From assembly GCA_002298125.1 (NCBI GenBank), contig DBMJ01000015.1, forward strand, positions 124,001 through 188,000: a stretch of DNA of 64,000 nucleotides, written 5' to 3'. The notes beneath the pieces were generated by a model that was not told the DNA's origin, ran no database searches, and saw nothing but the letters and a program-made list of their open reading frames with translations. Within the stretch, counting starts at the first letter, position 1. Each line of letters opens with the position of its first letter. This document shows positions 25,895-34,448 of this stretch, one piece after another. The stretch is from Clostridium sp. UBA701 (lineage in GTDB: Bacteria > Bacillota > Clostridia > Clostridiales > Clostridiaceae). A program made the translations under genes and the position numbers.

Positions 25895-27202
25895 TTAAAA
25901 TCTCTTCCAAACTTTACTAGCCAATTCCATTGCCTTCTGGTAGATTTCATCTTCATCCATGCTGCACAAGATCCTATCTTTTACCACAAATCTGCCCTCT
26001 ACCATGGTATGAACTATATGATTGCTATTAATACCAAAAATAAGGTGCCCATCAAAATTATCACTATTTATTGGAGTATAGGGCTTATAATCTAGAACTA
26101 TCAAGTCTGCTTGAGCCCCCTCTTCTATAACTCCTAAAGGAACATCAAAATATTTTGATGCAATTTTTCTGTTATTTAATATAGCTAGTTCCGTAACCCG
26201 TGACGGAAACATAGTCTGTGGTGTGGCCTTACAGTGTTTATGCAATACATAACAACAGTCCATTGCTCTAAAGGGATTAGAACTAAACCCATCAGATCCA
26301 AGTCCAACTAATACTCCTTTTTGACATAAAGCCTCCACATCACAATAACCAACTGCATTATTCATATTCGATTCTGGATTGTGCACAACCTGTGTTTTTT
26401 TTAATAATTCTATTTCTTCTGGAAGTATATGAATACAGTGTGCCAATATGCTGTTATCCTTCAAAATGTTATATTTATTAAGTCTTTGTACTACTCCCAA
26501 ATGGTCTTTACTCTGTGCTGCTATTAAATCCGCTTCACCTTCTGCTGCATGAATATGAAAGCCTGCTCCTATTTCATTTCCTTTTTCTGAACATAGTTTC
26601 AAAGTCTCATCAGAAAGTGTAAAGGAGGCATGAAGTCCAAATAGTCCCTTTACTAGAGGGTTTTTATCCTTTTTGATATAGCGTAGATTTTCCTCAATAC
26701 CCTCCAAGGCCTTAGCCTTTCCATCCCTGTCTGATACCTCATAGCATAATGTACCTCTTAAGCCTATTTCTAAAAATGCTCTTTCAATTACATCTAAGGA
26801 TCCACTTATGGAATTTGGACTTGCATGATGATCAAATAATGTAGTTACTCCATTTTTAGCACACTCCATAAGAGTGACCAATGCAGAATAGTATATATCC
26901 TCTAGCGATAATGTCTTATCCAGCCTCCACCATAGCATTTCTAGAATTTCAGTAAAGTTGCTTGGGCTTGATCCCTTTAAGCCCATTCCTCTTGCAAATG
27001 CACTGTATATATGGCTGTGAGTACATATAAACCCTGGCATTATTATTTGACCCTTAACATCTAATGCATCACTAGGTATCTCCTTTAAATTCTCCATGGA
27101 GCCTACCTCACTAATCATTCCTTCATGGATTTTCACATAACCCTTCGGAATAAAAAGCTTTTCTTTATTATAAGTAACAATGGCAGCATTAATTAACCAC
27201 AT
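25895..27202 (-). CDS. ssnA: SsnA-type amidohydrolase (aminohydrolase of the purine cluster)
   Basis: The 435-residue protein matches SsnA in length and pattern: a small N-terminal beta domain, then CTHSHIYSAFARGMGL (metal HxH, about 60), GVTTLFDHHASPNSISGSLDVIERAF, HIHAAEGEADLIA (about 215), LAHCIHILPEEI and GLGSDGFSSNPFRAMD with the metal Asp (about 305). The family deaminates or hydrolyses amino-substituted heterocycles. In E. coli ssnA belongs to the anaerobic urate/purine gene cluster, and its neighbours here (ygeW, ygeY, hydantoinase) are the same. GAGGTGA precedes the ATG. The exact substrate remains inferred. Confidence 0.85.
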   Translation of the reverse strand: MWLINAAIVTYNKEKLFIPKGYVKIHEGMISEVGSMENLKEIPSDALDVKGQIIMPGFICTHSHIYSAFARGMGLKGSSPSNFTEILEMLWWRLDKTLSLEDIYYSALVTLMECAKNGVTTLFDHHASPNSISGSLDVIERAFLEIGLRGTLCYEVSDRDGKAKALEGIEENLRYIKKDKNPLVKGLFGLHASFTLSDETLKLCSEKGNEIGAGFHIHAAEGEADLIAAQSKDHLGVVQRLNKYNILKDNSILAHCIHILPEEIELLKKTQVVHNPESNMNNAVGYCDVEALCQKGVLVGLGSDGFSSNPFRAMDCCYVLHKHCKATPQTMFPSRVTELAILNNRKIASKYFDVPLGVIEEGAQADLIVLDYKPYTPINSDNFDGHLIFGINSNHIVHTMVEGRFVVKDRILCSMDEDEIYQKAMELASKVWKRF

Positions 27203-27224
27203 TTATATCACCTCGGTTAAAAAA

Positions 27225-27263
27225 GGCATCATGCTATATTTGTACTTGCTTCAGCATGATGCC
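27225..27263. terminator. hairpin between ygeW and ssnA
   Basis: GGCATCATGCT / AGCATGATGCC arms, 11 bp, followed by five U on the minus strand. It splits the catabolic run, so ssnA and later genes would depend on read-through or on a promoter I could not find. Confidence 0.7.
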
Positions 27264-27269
27264 ATATTT

Positions 27270-28271
27270 TTATCTTCCGCCCATAGTAAGTGCCATAATT
27301 GCCTTTGCAGTGTGTAGTCTATTTTCTGCTTCTGGTATAACAATGGAATGACGTCCATCGATAACAGAGTCTTCTACTTCCTTGCCTCTGTCAGCAGGAA
27401 GTGCATGCATGTATATAGAATGCTTTTTAGTTATTGACATAAGCTCTTCTGTGCATTTCCAATCCTTGTATTTTTCAAGATTAGCCTTCATCTGGGCTTT
27501 TCCTTCTTGAGTGCTAGGATCCTCAACACCTAAGAACCCACCCCAATTCTTTGGGATAACTATATCTGCATCTCTAAATGCCTCTTCCATGTTATCTACG
27601 AACTTAATAGTAGATCCGCTAAGATCAGCATTTTTATAAGCAGTATCAACAATATCAGACATTAATGGGAACTCCTTAGGAGCTGCTACAGTTACATCCA
27701 TGCCATACCTTGCAAATAATAATAGTTGAGATTGAGGTACAGATAATGGTTTAGCATGGCTTGTGGCATATGCCCAGGAAATTGCAACTTTTAATTTTCT
27801 CGGGTTTCCGAATCTTTCTTGTATGGTCATCATATCTGCCAGTACCTGCATGGGATGATATACATCATCCTGTAGGCTAATAATAGGTACTGTAGCATGC
27901 TTTGATAATTCTCTTAAATATTTATTTCCTATGCCATAAACACATTGTCTTATACAGATGGCATCTCCAAAGCTGCTTAATACTTCAGCAGTATCCTTGG
28001 CTGATTCTCCATGGTTTATCTGCATTGTAGAAGCATCTAGGTAATGAGCATGTCCACCAAGCTGAGTAATACCTGCCTCCATAGAGTTTCTAGTTCTTGT
28101 GCTTTCTTCGAAAAACATCAGGAATGCTGTCTTGTCTTTTAATAAGCTACAGGGTTCATTTAGTGCATGCTTCATCTTAAAATATTTTGCTACTTCAAAT
28201 ACCATATCCAAATCATCTCTGGACCAATCTTGACAGCTAATAAAATGTTTCCCTCTAAATTTTGTGTTCAT
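27270..28271 (-). CDS. ygeW: knotted carbamoyltransferase YgeW
   Basis: The 333-residue transcarbamylase has FFEESTRTRNSMEAGITQLGGHAHYLDAST (about 53-82), where STRTR binds carbamoyl phosphate, HPMQVLADMMTIQE (about 140) and HALPADRGKEVEDSVIDG near the C terminus. The extended PKNWGGFLG region and length fit the knotted YgeW group rather than ornithine or aspartate carbamoyltransferase. In the purine pathway it would work in reverse, turning a carbamoylated amino compound plus phosphate into carbamoyl phosphate for ATP formation. No carbamate kinase gene is seen in the window. Its substrate is not firmly known. Confidence 0.9.
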   Translation of the reverse strand: MNTKFRGKHFISCQDWSRDDLDMVFEVAKYFKMKHALNEPCSLLKDKTAFLMFFEESTRTRNSMEAGITQLGGHAHYLDASTMQINHGESAKDTAEVLSSFGDAICIRQCVYGIGNKYLRELSKHATVPIISLQDDVYHPMQVLADMMTIQERFGNPRKLKVAISWAYATSHAKPLSVPQSQLLLFARYGMDVTVAAPKEFPLMSDIVDTAYKNADLSGSTIKFVDNMEEAFRDADIVIPKNWGGFLGVEDPSTQEGKAQMKANLEKYKDWKCTEELMSITKKHSIYMHALPADRGKEVEDSVIDGRHSIVIPEAENRLHTAKAIMALTMGGR

Positions 28272-28293
28272 TGATTAATACCCCTCTCTTCTT

Positions 28294-29490
28294 TTATTTA
28301 TCTTTAATTAGCAGTTGAGGCAGGAGTGCATAAAACTTACATGCTTCCACCAAATGTACTACTGGGATTTGATCCATTGGACTATGTGCATAAACCTCGT
28401 TAGCAGGTCCAAAGCCTATGGTTGGTATTCCAAACCTACCCATAGTAGCTACGCCATTGGTACTAAATGTCCACTTGTCCACCTTTGGCTCAGAGTCAAA
28501 TACTTCTGTATAAGTCTTAACTGCTGCTTGAACTAGTGGATGGTCTTCTTCTATTACCCAGGTTGGATAATACTTTTCAGTTGGATAGACAAGCCCAGTA
28601 TAGCTTGGTTGAGCATAGGTAAGAACTTCAACTATAGCTTCCTCTGCACCTTTTATAGATTTAATCTCTTGTACTGCAGATTCTAGGGTTTCTCCTCTGG
28701 TAAGCCTTCTATCAAGCTGTATAGTGCATTCATCAGGCACTGCACACTGGGATGGAGACTTAAAGAAAATCTGTGTAACAGTTACTGTTCCCTTTCCTAG
28801 AAATTCATCATCCTTTAGCCTATTGTTTAGCTCCTCAATGCCCTGAATAATTGGGTTCATCTTATAAATTGCATTTTCCCCTCTTTCAGGTGCACTACCA
28901 TGACAGGAAACACCCTTAGTAGTCACTATCATCTCCATCCTGCCTCTATGGCCGCGATATATATTCAAATTTGTAGGTTCCGTAATAACTACATAATCAG
29001 GCACAATCTTATCCTGTTCAATAATATATTGCCAGCATAGTCCATCACAGTCTTCCTCCATAACTGTACCTGTTACATAAAGGGTGTAATCACCTTCCAA
29101 ACCAAGCTCCTTTATAATCTTCCCAGCATAGACCATGGAGGCCATTCCACCTTCTTGATCTGAAGCTCCACGGCCATAGATAATACCATCTCTTAAATCT
29201 CCTTCAAAGGGATCTACCTTCCATAAGTCTGAATCTCCTACATCCACTGTATCAATATGTGCATCCATGGCAATAACAGTTTTTCCATTCCCAATTCTGC
29301 CTAATATATTTCCCATTTTGTCTACAATTACTTCGTCAAAGCCCACCTTCATCATTTCTTCCTTAATTCTCTGGATTACCTTTGCCTCATTACAGCTTGT
29401 GCTAGGAATCCTTATCATATCTCTAAGGAAGTTCACCATGTCATTTTTATACTTTTCACTTAATTCAAGAATTCTGTCTTTCAATTCCAT
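28294..29490 (-). CDS. ygeY: YgeY-type M20 hydrolase (selenium metabolism-linked family)
   Basis: I start at the ATG at 29490 (AAGGGGGG site), giving 398 residues. M20 metal ligands appear in DAHIDTVDVGD (about 75), GRGASDQEGGMASMVYAG (about 105) and MEEDCDGLCW (about 140); VITEPTNLNIYRGHRGRMEM and the dimer domain follow. The family always travels with ygeW and selenium/molybdenum hydroxylase genes. It is predicted to cleave an amide in the purine breakdown line. A sigma-54 promoter (29528-29544) lies 27 bases before the start, so it is the first gene of a regulated unit that includes ygeW. Confidence 0.9.
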   Translation of the reverse strand: MELKDRILELSEKYKNDMVNFLRDMIRIPSTSCNEAKVIQRIKEEMMKVGFDEVIVDKMGNILGRIGNGKTVIAMDAHIDTVDVGDSDLWKVDPFEGDLRDGIIYGRGASDQEGGMASMVYAGKIIKELGLEGDYTLYVTGTVMEEDCDGLCWQYIIEQDKIVPDYVVITEPTNLNIYRGHRGRMEMIVTTKGVSCHGSAPERGENAIYKMNPIIQGIEELNNRLKDDEFLGKGTVTVTQIFFKSPSQCAVPDECTIQLDRRLTRGETLESAVQEIKSIKGAEEAIVEVLTYAQPSYTGLVYPTEKYYPTWVIEEDHPLVQAAVKTYTEVFDSEPKVDKWTFSTNGVATMGRFGIPTIGFGPANEVYAHSPMDQIPVVHLVEACKFYALLPQLLIKDK

Positions 29491-29527
29491 TTCTAACCCC
29501 CCTTTGGATTTTTCACAATTATTACCT

Positions 29528-29544
29528 AGCAAATGCTATGCCAA
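29528..29544 (-). promoter_or_regulatory. sigma-54 promoter upstream of ygeY
   Basis: Minus strand TTGGCATAGCATTTGCT: GG and GC of the -24/-12 elements are exactly 10 bases apart. Predicted +1 is near 29517, 27 bases from the ygeY ATG. It sits just past the stop of the activator gene. Confidence 0.85.
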
Positions 29545-31320
29545 TTATGTTATATATTCCTGTAGTTTTCTAATATTGTATTTTTCCATTTTTCTATACA
29601 ATGTAGATAAGCTTACACCTAAAGCCCTAGCAACCTTTCTTTTATCTTCAGTATTTGCTCCAAATTCATTTATGGCTTTTAAAATTAAAAGCTTTTCCAT
29701 AGATTCTAGATTATAACTAGTATCACCTGGCTCGCTAGAGCTTGAATTTAATATTTTTACTGGTAAATGTCTTTCTTCTATATAATCTGAGTCCTGTATA
29801 AGATTTATTATATACTCTATGGTATTCTCCAATTCTCTAACATTGCCCTGCCAAGAATAAGAGCATATCCTCTGCATGGCTTCCTTTGTAAATCGCGGTT
29901 TTTTAACTTGATAGTAATTAGAGTATTTGTTCAAAAAATGGTCTGCTATTATAGCAATATCCTCTTTTCGCTTTCTAAGTGGCGGTATCTCTAAGGGGAT
30001 GACATTTAATCTATAATATAAATCCTCCCTAAATTCACCTTGTGCAACCATCTTTTCTAAATCTTTATTTGTGGCTGATATTACTCTTACATTTATGTGG
30101 ATTGGCTTGTTACTTCCTATAGGAATAACAATTTTGTCCTGCAGCACCCGAAGAAGTTTCACTTGCAAGTGCAATGGCATATCACCAATTTCATCAAGAA
30201 ATAGTGTTCCATTATTAGCCAGTTCAAACTTTCCAATTTTACCATTCTTATTTGCACCGGTAAAAGCACCTGGGACATATCCAAACAGCTCACTTTCTAA
30301 AAGAGTATCAGGTATAGCACCACAGTTTATAGCTATAAATGGGCCTTTACACCTTGTACTCTCATTGTGAATAGCTCTTGCAAAAAGTTCCTTTCCTGTT
30401 CCACTCTCACCAGTAATAAGTATGGATGCATGTCCAAGTGCAACTCTTTTTGCTTTTTCAAGTACCATTTTTGCTTCATCACTTTCACCTATAATACAAG
30501 CAAAATCAATAAAATTACTTTCGTTGCTTTGTTCATAGATTGTCTTGTGAACCTTAGATAAGTCTTGGAAAATTATTAATCTGTTTTTTTCACCAGAGCT
30601 ATTTATGTCATTTACACATCCAAGCACCTTAGTTTTTATTCCATTGATTTCGAGAGTAAATTGTGTAGAGTTATTAATATTAACTCTTTCACCAAAATCT
30701 TTTATGGATATTTTTATATGACTGTTATCTACAATCTTCATATCATTATTTAAAAAATTCTGAAACTTCTTGTTAAAAAAAATAACCTCACTATCCTCAT
30801 CTAGTACCACTAGGTTATCCTGTATGTAGTTTACAATGGTTCTTAAGTCCTCCGTTAGTGTCTCCCGTTTTACTTTATAATAATTTTCCTTTGCCTTTGA
30901 GGAAATAAGCTCAGACATTTTATCAAGGAAGTTAGTAAACTCCTTCAATCGCTCCAAAATAAGCTTTTTTTGTTGATCTGTAAAGCATATTAGAGCAATA
31001 ACTCCTATAACCTCTTCCTCTACTACTATAGGAGTGCAACATTCAAATTTCTCAATACAGGAATTTTTTTTAGGACAATCAGTACAAAGTCTATGGAAAC
31101 CAGGATTTTCAACTACCTGTTTTTTACCACTTTCAAAAACTTTTTTATAAATAAAGCTCTCTTCTTCTATATTAACACAGGATTTTCCCTTGTATCTGCC
31201 AGTTCCTGCTATTCTTATGAATGAGCTATCCACTATTTCTACATCCACCCTCAGTACTTCAGATATCACTTCTGCTAATTTTAATACATATTCCCTAATA
31301 TCCATTAATTTGTACTTCAT
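29545..31320 (-). CDS. sigma-54-dependent activator (GAF/PAS, AAA+, Fis HTH), YgeV-like by context
   Basis: The 591-residue regulator has an N-terminal sensory part with a Cys-rich patch (CTDCPKKNSCIEKFECC, about 78-94) and a GAF-like segment. A PAS-like domain follows near 165-260. The AAA+ domain has Walker A GESGTGKELFA, the sigma-54 contact loop GAFTGA, and Walker B GTLFLDEIGDM. The Fis-type helix-turn-helix closes the protein (KRKVARALGVSLSTLYRKMEKYNI). It should activate the two sigma-54 promoters that flank it. The cysteines suggest sensing by a bound cluster or metal, or of redox state; this is inference. GAGGTGA precedes the ATG. E. coli YgeV holds the same place in the ygeW/ygeY cluster. 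Confidence 0.88.
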   Translation of the reverse strand: MKYKLMDIREYVLKLAEVISEVLRVDVEIVDSSFIRIAGTGRYKGKSCVNIEEESFIYKKVFESGKKQVVENPGFHRLCTDCPKKNSCIEKFECCTPIVVEEEVIGVIALICFTDQQKKLILERLKEFTNFLDKMSELISSKAKENYYKVKRETLTEDLRTIVNYIQDNLVVLDEDSEVIFFNKKFQNFLNNDMKIVDNSHIKISIKDFGERVNINNSTQFTLEINGIKTKVLGCVNDINSSGEKNRLIIFQDLSKVHKTIYEQSNESNFIDFACIIGESDEAKMVLEKAKRVALGHASILITGESGTGKELFARAIHNESTRCKGPFIAINCGAIPDTLLESELFGYVPGAFTGANKNGKIGKFELANNGTLFLDEIGDMPLHLQVKLLRVLQDKIVIPIGSNKPIHINVRVISATNKDLEKMVAQGEFREDLYYRLNVIPLEIPPLRKRKEDIAIIADHFLNKYSNYYQVKKPRFTKEAMQRICSYSWQGNVRELENTIEYIINLIQDSDYIEERHLPVKILNSSSSEPGDTSYNLESMEKLLILKAINEFGANTEDKRKVARALGVSLSTLYRKMEKYNIRKLQEYIT

Positions 31321-31377
31321 CTTATCACCTCAAGAATATATTTCTATATTTATCCTGATTTTCCTTTTAATTTATTC

Positions 31378-31413
31378 ATTTTGGGAAAATAAAATTTATT
31401 CTCATTTTGGTAA
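31378..31413. repeat. repeated ATTTTGG motif upstream of the sigma-54 activator gene
   Basis: The palindrome-like ATTTTGGGAAAAT (31378-31390) and a second copy ATTTTGGTAA starting at 31404, 26 bp apart. A close match (ATTTTGGGAATAT) stands upstream of the molybdenum hydroxylase operon at 61347. Operator function is unproven. Confidence 0.4.
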
Positions 31414-31437
31414 TTACTTATTAAATTAGGAATGAAA

Positions 31438-31469
31438 AAAGAAAGGGTTCAGCAATGAACCCTTTCTTT
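31438..31469. terminator. terminator after the 451-aa PLP enzyme gene
   Basis: 14-bp perfect arms AAAGAAAGGGTTCA / TGAACCCTTTCTTT with a GCAA loop; U-rich on the minus strand. It separates the PLP-enzyme pair from the activator gene. Confidence 0.85.
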
Positions 31470-31481
31470 GGTTAAAAAATT

Positions 31482-32837
31482 TTATCTCATTTCTATAATT
31501 TTTTCATTGTAATGTCTAATCTTATTGTATTCATTTTCCCAAAATTCCATTTGCCTCATTTCATCTAAATATTCCTTGCTGTAACCAAACTTTAGCCAAT
31601 CACTTTCCTTTTGCTTAAATAACTGTTCTTTGGCTTGAGGTCCCCTAAAGTCGTAAACCAAATCATCCTTTTGTCTTAAGAATATATCTTTAGCCCATCT
31701 CTTTAGTACAAAGTCCTCAACCTCAAGATACCTGCTGTCTAAATTCTCAATAACGGACTCATATCTATCAAAGCTGTCTGTAGCAATAGTTACAACATTG
31801 TCATCCACACCAAGCTTTAGATATTTTGCCATTTTTATTGCACCAATGATATTGCACATTCCTGAAGGGCCAAATAAATTTTTCATAAACTCTGCAACTT
31901 CTCTATTTATCCCCATTTCTACTAACACTTCTGTGCCATCATGAATTACCTTCAAAGCTTGGACTGTTTCTTCATCTTTTATCTCCACTACAAAATCTGT
32001 TGTTAATGCATTGTGAATTAGAGTTATCATTTTATCACCGATACCCTCTATTCTATGTTGACCTCTTCCTCCATCTGCTAAGGTCGAGCATTCATAAGGT
32101 TCTAATGCAGCAATTTTACACTCTGGGTATATTTTCTTTATCTCGTCTCCTGCTGCTAAAGTTCCTGCTGAGCCTGGTGCCGAGCAAAAACAGGCTATTC
32201 TTCCATTTCCCACACCCTTAACAGCTTCTATTGCAGAATTACCTGTTACATATCTATGGAAACGGTAATTAGGAAATAGTTCAAATTGAGCTAATGCCTT
32301 GTTTTTGGGATTTTCCTTTAACTTGTAAGTTCTCTCCAAGGTCAGTATTACGTCTGATTCAGATCCAGGAGTCAAATCTAGCTTTGCTCCATATTTTTGA
32401 ATCCTTTCGTATCTTTCTCTGCTCATATTATCAGGCATTATCACTACTGCTTCATATCCCATGAGTCTGCAGATATAAGATACCCCTATTCCAAAATTAC
32501 CTGTAGAAGGGCCAAGTATGGTATGCTCTCCTGGTATTATGTCTCCATCCACGCAACCTTCAATAAGTGTGGAGTATGCTGGGCCAACCTTGTGTGAACC
32601 AGATGGAAAATACTTGCCAAGAAGCACTACAATATTTGCATCTATGCCAGTTAACTCTTTTGGTAAAACTAACTTTCTAACCTGGTTGTTTTCATCCTTC
32701 CAGGTGATATTAAATAAATTGATAGAGTCTAACTCGTCTTTCTCCTTTGTGTTAAGGGCTTTTTCTCTGATGTCCTTTGGCATAAGATTTGGGTTTAACA
32801 TTTCATCATAATTGGGTCCAAAAGGAATTTTTCTCAT
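31482..32837 (-). CDS. fold-type II PLP enzyme of the cysteine synthase/tryptophan synthase beta superfamily
   Basis: The 451-residue protein has the PLP lysine in YFPSGSHKVGPAYS (about 78-91), the phosphate/carboxylate-binding stretch GPSTGNFGIGVSYICRLMGY, and the rest of the beta-family core. It has extra regions at both ends compared with cysteine synthase (about 310 residues), including a long charged C terminus. It shares a sigma-54 promoter with the threonine-synthase-like gene and precedes the activator gene. E. coli has the PLP enzyme YgeX (diaminopropionate ammonia-lyase) in the equivalent cluster. A beta-elimination or replacement on an amino acid formed in purine breakdown is inferred. 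GGAGGTG marks the start. Confidence 0.75.
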   Translation of the reverse strand: MRKIPFGPNYDEMLNPNLMPKDIREKALNTKEKDELDSINLFNITWKDENNQVRKLVLPKELTGIDANIVVLLGKYFPSGSHKVGPAYSTLIEGCVDGDIIPGEHTILGPSTGNFGIGVSYICRLMGYEAVVIMPDNMSRERYERIQKYGAKLDLTPGSESDVILTLERTYKLKENPKNKALAQFELFPNYRFHRYVTGNSAIEAVKGVGNGRIACFCSAPGSAGTLAAGDEIKKIYPECKIAALEPYECSTLADGGRGQHRIEGIGDKMITLIHNALTTDFVVEIKDEETVQALKVIHDGTEVLVEMGINREVAEFMKNLFGPSGMCNIIGAIKMAKYLKLGVDDNVVTIATDSFDRYESVIENLDSRYLEVEDFVLKRWAKDIFLRQKDDLVYDFRGPQAKEQLFKQKESDWLKFGYSKEYLDEMRQMEFWENEYNKIRHYNEKIIEMR

Positions 32838-32877
32838 TTTATATTACACCTCCATAATAAGGCATTGCCTATCATAT

Positions 32878-34113
32878 TTATAGTTCTTTAATGTATCTCT
32901 CTAATTCTCCCATATCAGGTTTAATCTTTTCTGGCTTTACCACCGCTTTTATAGCAGACTTAACATCCTTTAAGCCATTGCCTGATACTATAAGTGCTAC
33001 TTTTGCATTTTTGTCTATATTGTGCTCTCGAACTAGCTTCATTAGTCCAGCCAAGCCTGTAACTCCAGCAGGTTCCCCAAATACACCAGTGTATCTAGCT
33101 AGTACTCTCATAGCCCCGAGAATTTCATCATCTTCTACGTCTACAGCTATTCCCTTGCTTTCCTTTAGGGCATCTAAAGCCTTGTATCCATTTCTAGGTA
33201 TTCCCACTGAAATACTGTCTGCTATTGTGCTGGGCACTTTGTAGCTAAAATTATTCTTTCCTTCCCTGTATGATCTATTTACTGGATTGGACCCTGAAGC
33301 CTGTACACTTACCATGGTTGGCAATTTATTTATTATTCCAAGCTCATAGAATTCTTTAAAGCCCTTCCATACAGCACTTATTGAGCATCCATCACCTACT
33401 GACATAATTATTAGGTCAGGCACATCAAACTCTAGTTGTTCGCATAATTCAAAGGCAGCAGTCTTTTTTCCATCTACAAGATAGGGATTTATGGCACAGC
33501 TGCGGTTATACCACCCAAACTTTGCACTAGCCTCTAAACAAAAATCAAAGGCTTTATCATAGTCCCCATCAACTAAAATAACTTTGCTTCCATAAATAAG
33601 TAATTGAGTTATTTTGGCTTCCGGTGCAGATGCTGGTACAAATATATAGTTTTCCATTCCGATACAGGCAGCAAATCCTGATAGTGAAGATGCAGCATTT
33701 CCAGTAGATGCAGCACATATAACCTTCTTTTTAAGCTCCACAGCCTTGGCTATCCCTATGGCTGTGGCTCTATCTTTGAAAGATGCTGTGGGATTGCGTC
33801 CATCATCCTTTACATATATAGTATTAATTCCAAGAAGCTGCTCAAGTCTATGAGCCCTATATGTAGGAGTCCATCCTACTTGAAGAGGTGTCCTCCCCCC
33901 TTCTCCCTCTAGTGGCAATAATGCCTCGTATCTCCATAAATCCCTTCGTGGATCTTTTAATAGGCTCTTCCTACTTATGTTATTGCTTATAAAGTCCATA
34001 TTCATCACCACATGCAGTGTGCCAGCAGGACCACAAACATCACAGTTGTAAATGTCTTCTTCATAAAATATTTTTCCACACTTAGAGCATTGTAAATATT
34101 TTATTTTTTTCAA
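32878..34113 (-). CDS. threonine synthase-family PLP enzyme
   Basis: The protein has about 411 residues: a short N-terminal zinc-finger-like part (LQCSKCGKIFYEEDIYNCDVCGP), then the fold-type II core with PLP lysine in DDGRNPTASFKDRATAIGI (about 103) and AASTGNAASSLSGFAA. It is close to threonine synthase. Its place under a sigma-54 promoter in a catabolic cluster, rather than next to homoserine genes, suggests another amino acid substrate. A TTG at 34113 fits the GGGGGGTG site eight bases before it. The GTG at 34122 overlaps that site, and the predicted +1 (about 34128) would leave it almost no leader. Confidence 0.75.
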   Translation of the reverse strand: MKKIKYLQCSKCGKIFYEEDIYNCDVCGPAGTLHVVMNMDFISNNISRKSLLKDPRRDLWRYEALLPLEGEGGRTPLQVGWTPTYRAHRLEQLLGINTIYVKDDGRNPTASFKDRATAIGIAKAVELKKKVICAASTGNAASSLSGFAACIGMENYIFVPASAPEAKITQLLIYGSKVILVDGDYDKAFDFCLEASAKFGWYNRSCAINPYLVDGKKTAAFELCEQLEFDVPDLIIMSVGDGCSISAVWKGFKEFYELGIINKLPTMVSVQASGSNPVNRSYREGKNNFSYKVPSTIADSISVGIPRNGYKALDALKESKGIAVDVEDDEILGAMRVLARYTGVFGEPAGVTGLAGLMKLVREHNIDKNAKVALIVSGNGLKDVKSAIKAVVKPEKIKPDMGELERYIKEL

Positions 34114-34138
34114 GCCCTTCACCCCCCGTTAATTAACT

Positions 34139-34155
34139 AGCAAAATTTATGCCAA
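34139..34155 (-). promoter_or_regulatory. sigma-54 promoter of the two PLP-enzyme genes
   Basis: Minus strand TTGGCATAAATTTTGCT with GG-N10-GC spacing, the same core as the ygeY promoter. The predicted +1 is near 34128. Confidence 0.87.
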
Positions 34156-34255
34156 AAATTTCAACATTAAACCACCATGCCTATAATAGACTAATAATTC
34201 TAAATTATAATATATAACTAAAAACGAGTTGCATTTGTTAAAAAAATAGTAAGTA

Positions 34256-34268
34256 ATGGTCATACCAT
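34256..34268. promoter_or_regulatory. palindrome ATGGTCATACCAT, candidate enhancer site
   Basis: Five-base perfect arms around CAT, centred about 134 bp upstream of the predicted sigma-54 start. No copy was found near the ygeY promoter, so this remains a weak candidate. Confidence 0.35.
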
Positions 34269-34448
34269 AATACCTCTTACAGAAATTTGACAATATTTTT
34301 AACGATTTTTTAACTATTTCTACTCAAACTTTCACAAAACTATTAATAATCAATTCTTAATTTTGTATAATGGTGATGAAAACAAATATTTTACATTTTA
34401 TCGTTTGTTATTTATTTTTCAAATATTAAGCTTTCAAGGAGGTTAACC

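Larger units (their letters stand above)
34123..34448. other. 326-bp divergent intergenic region between the PLP operon and the hydrogenase operon
   Basis: It holds a sigma-54 promoter on the minus strand (34139-34155) and a palindrome ATGGTCATACCAT (34256-34268) about 134 bp upstream of that start, a typical activator distance. On the plus strand are TTGACA (34287-34292), with a poor -10 17 bp later, and a perfect TATAAT (34366-34371) with a weak -35. Which serves the hydrogenase is uncertain. No open reading frame or RNA gene is visible. Confidence 0.6.
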
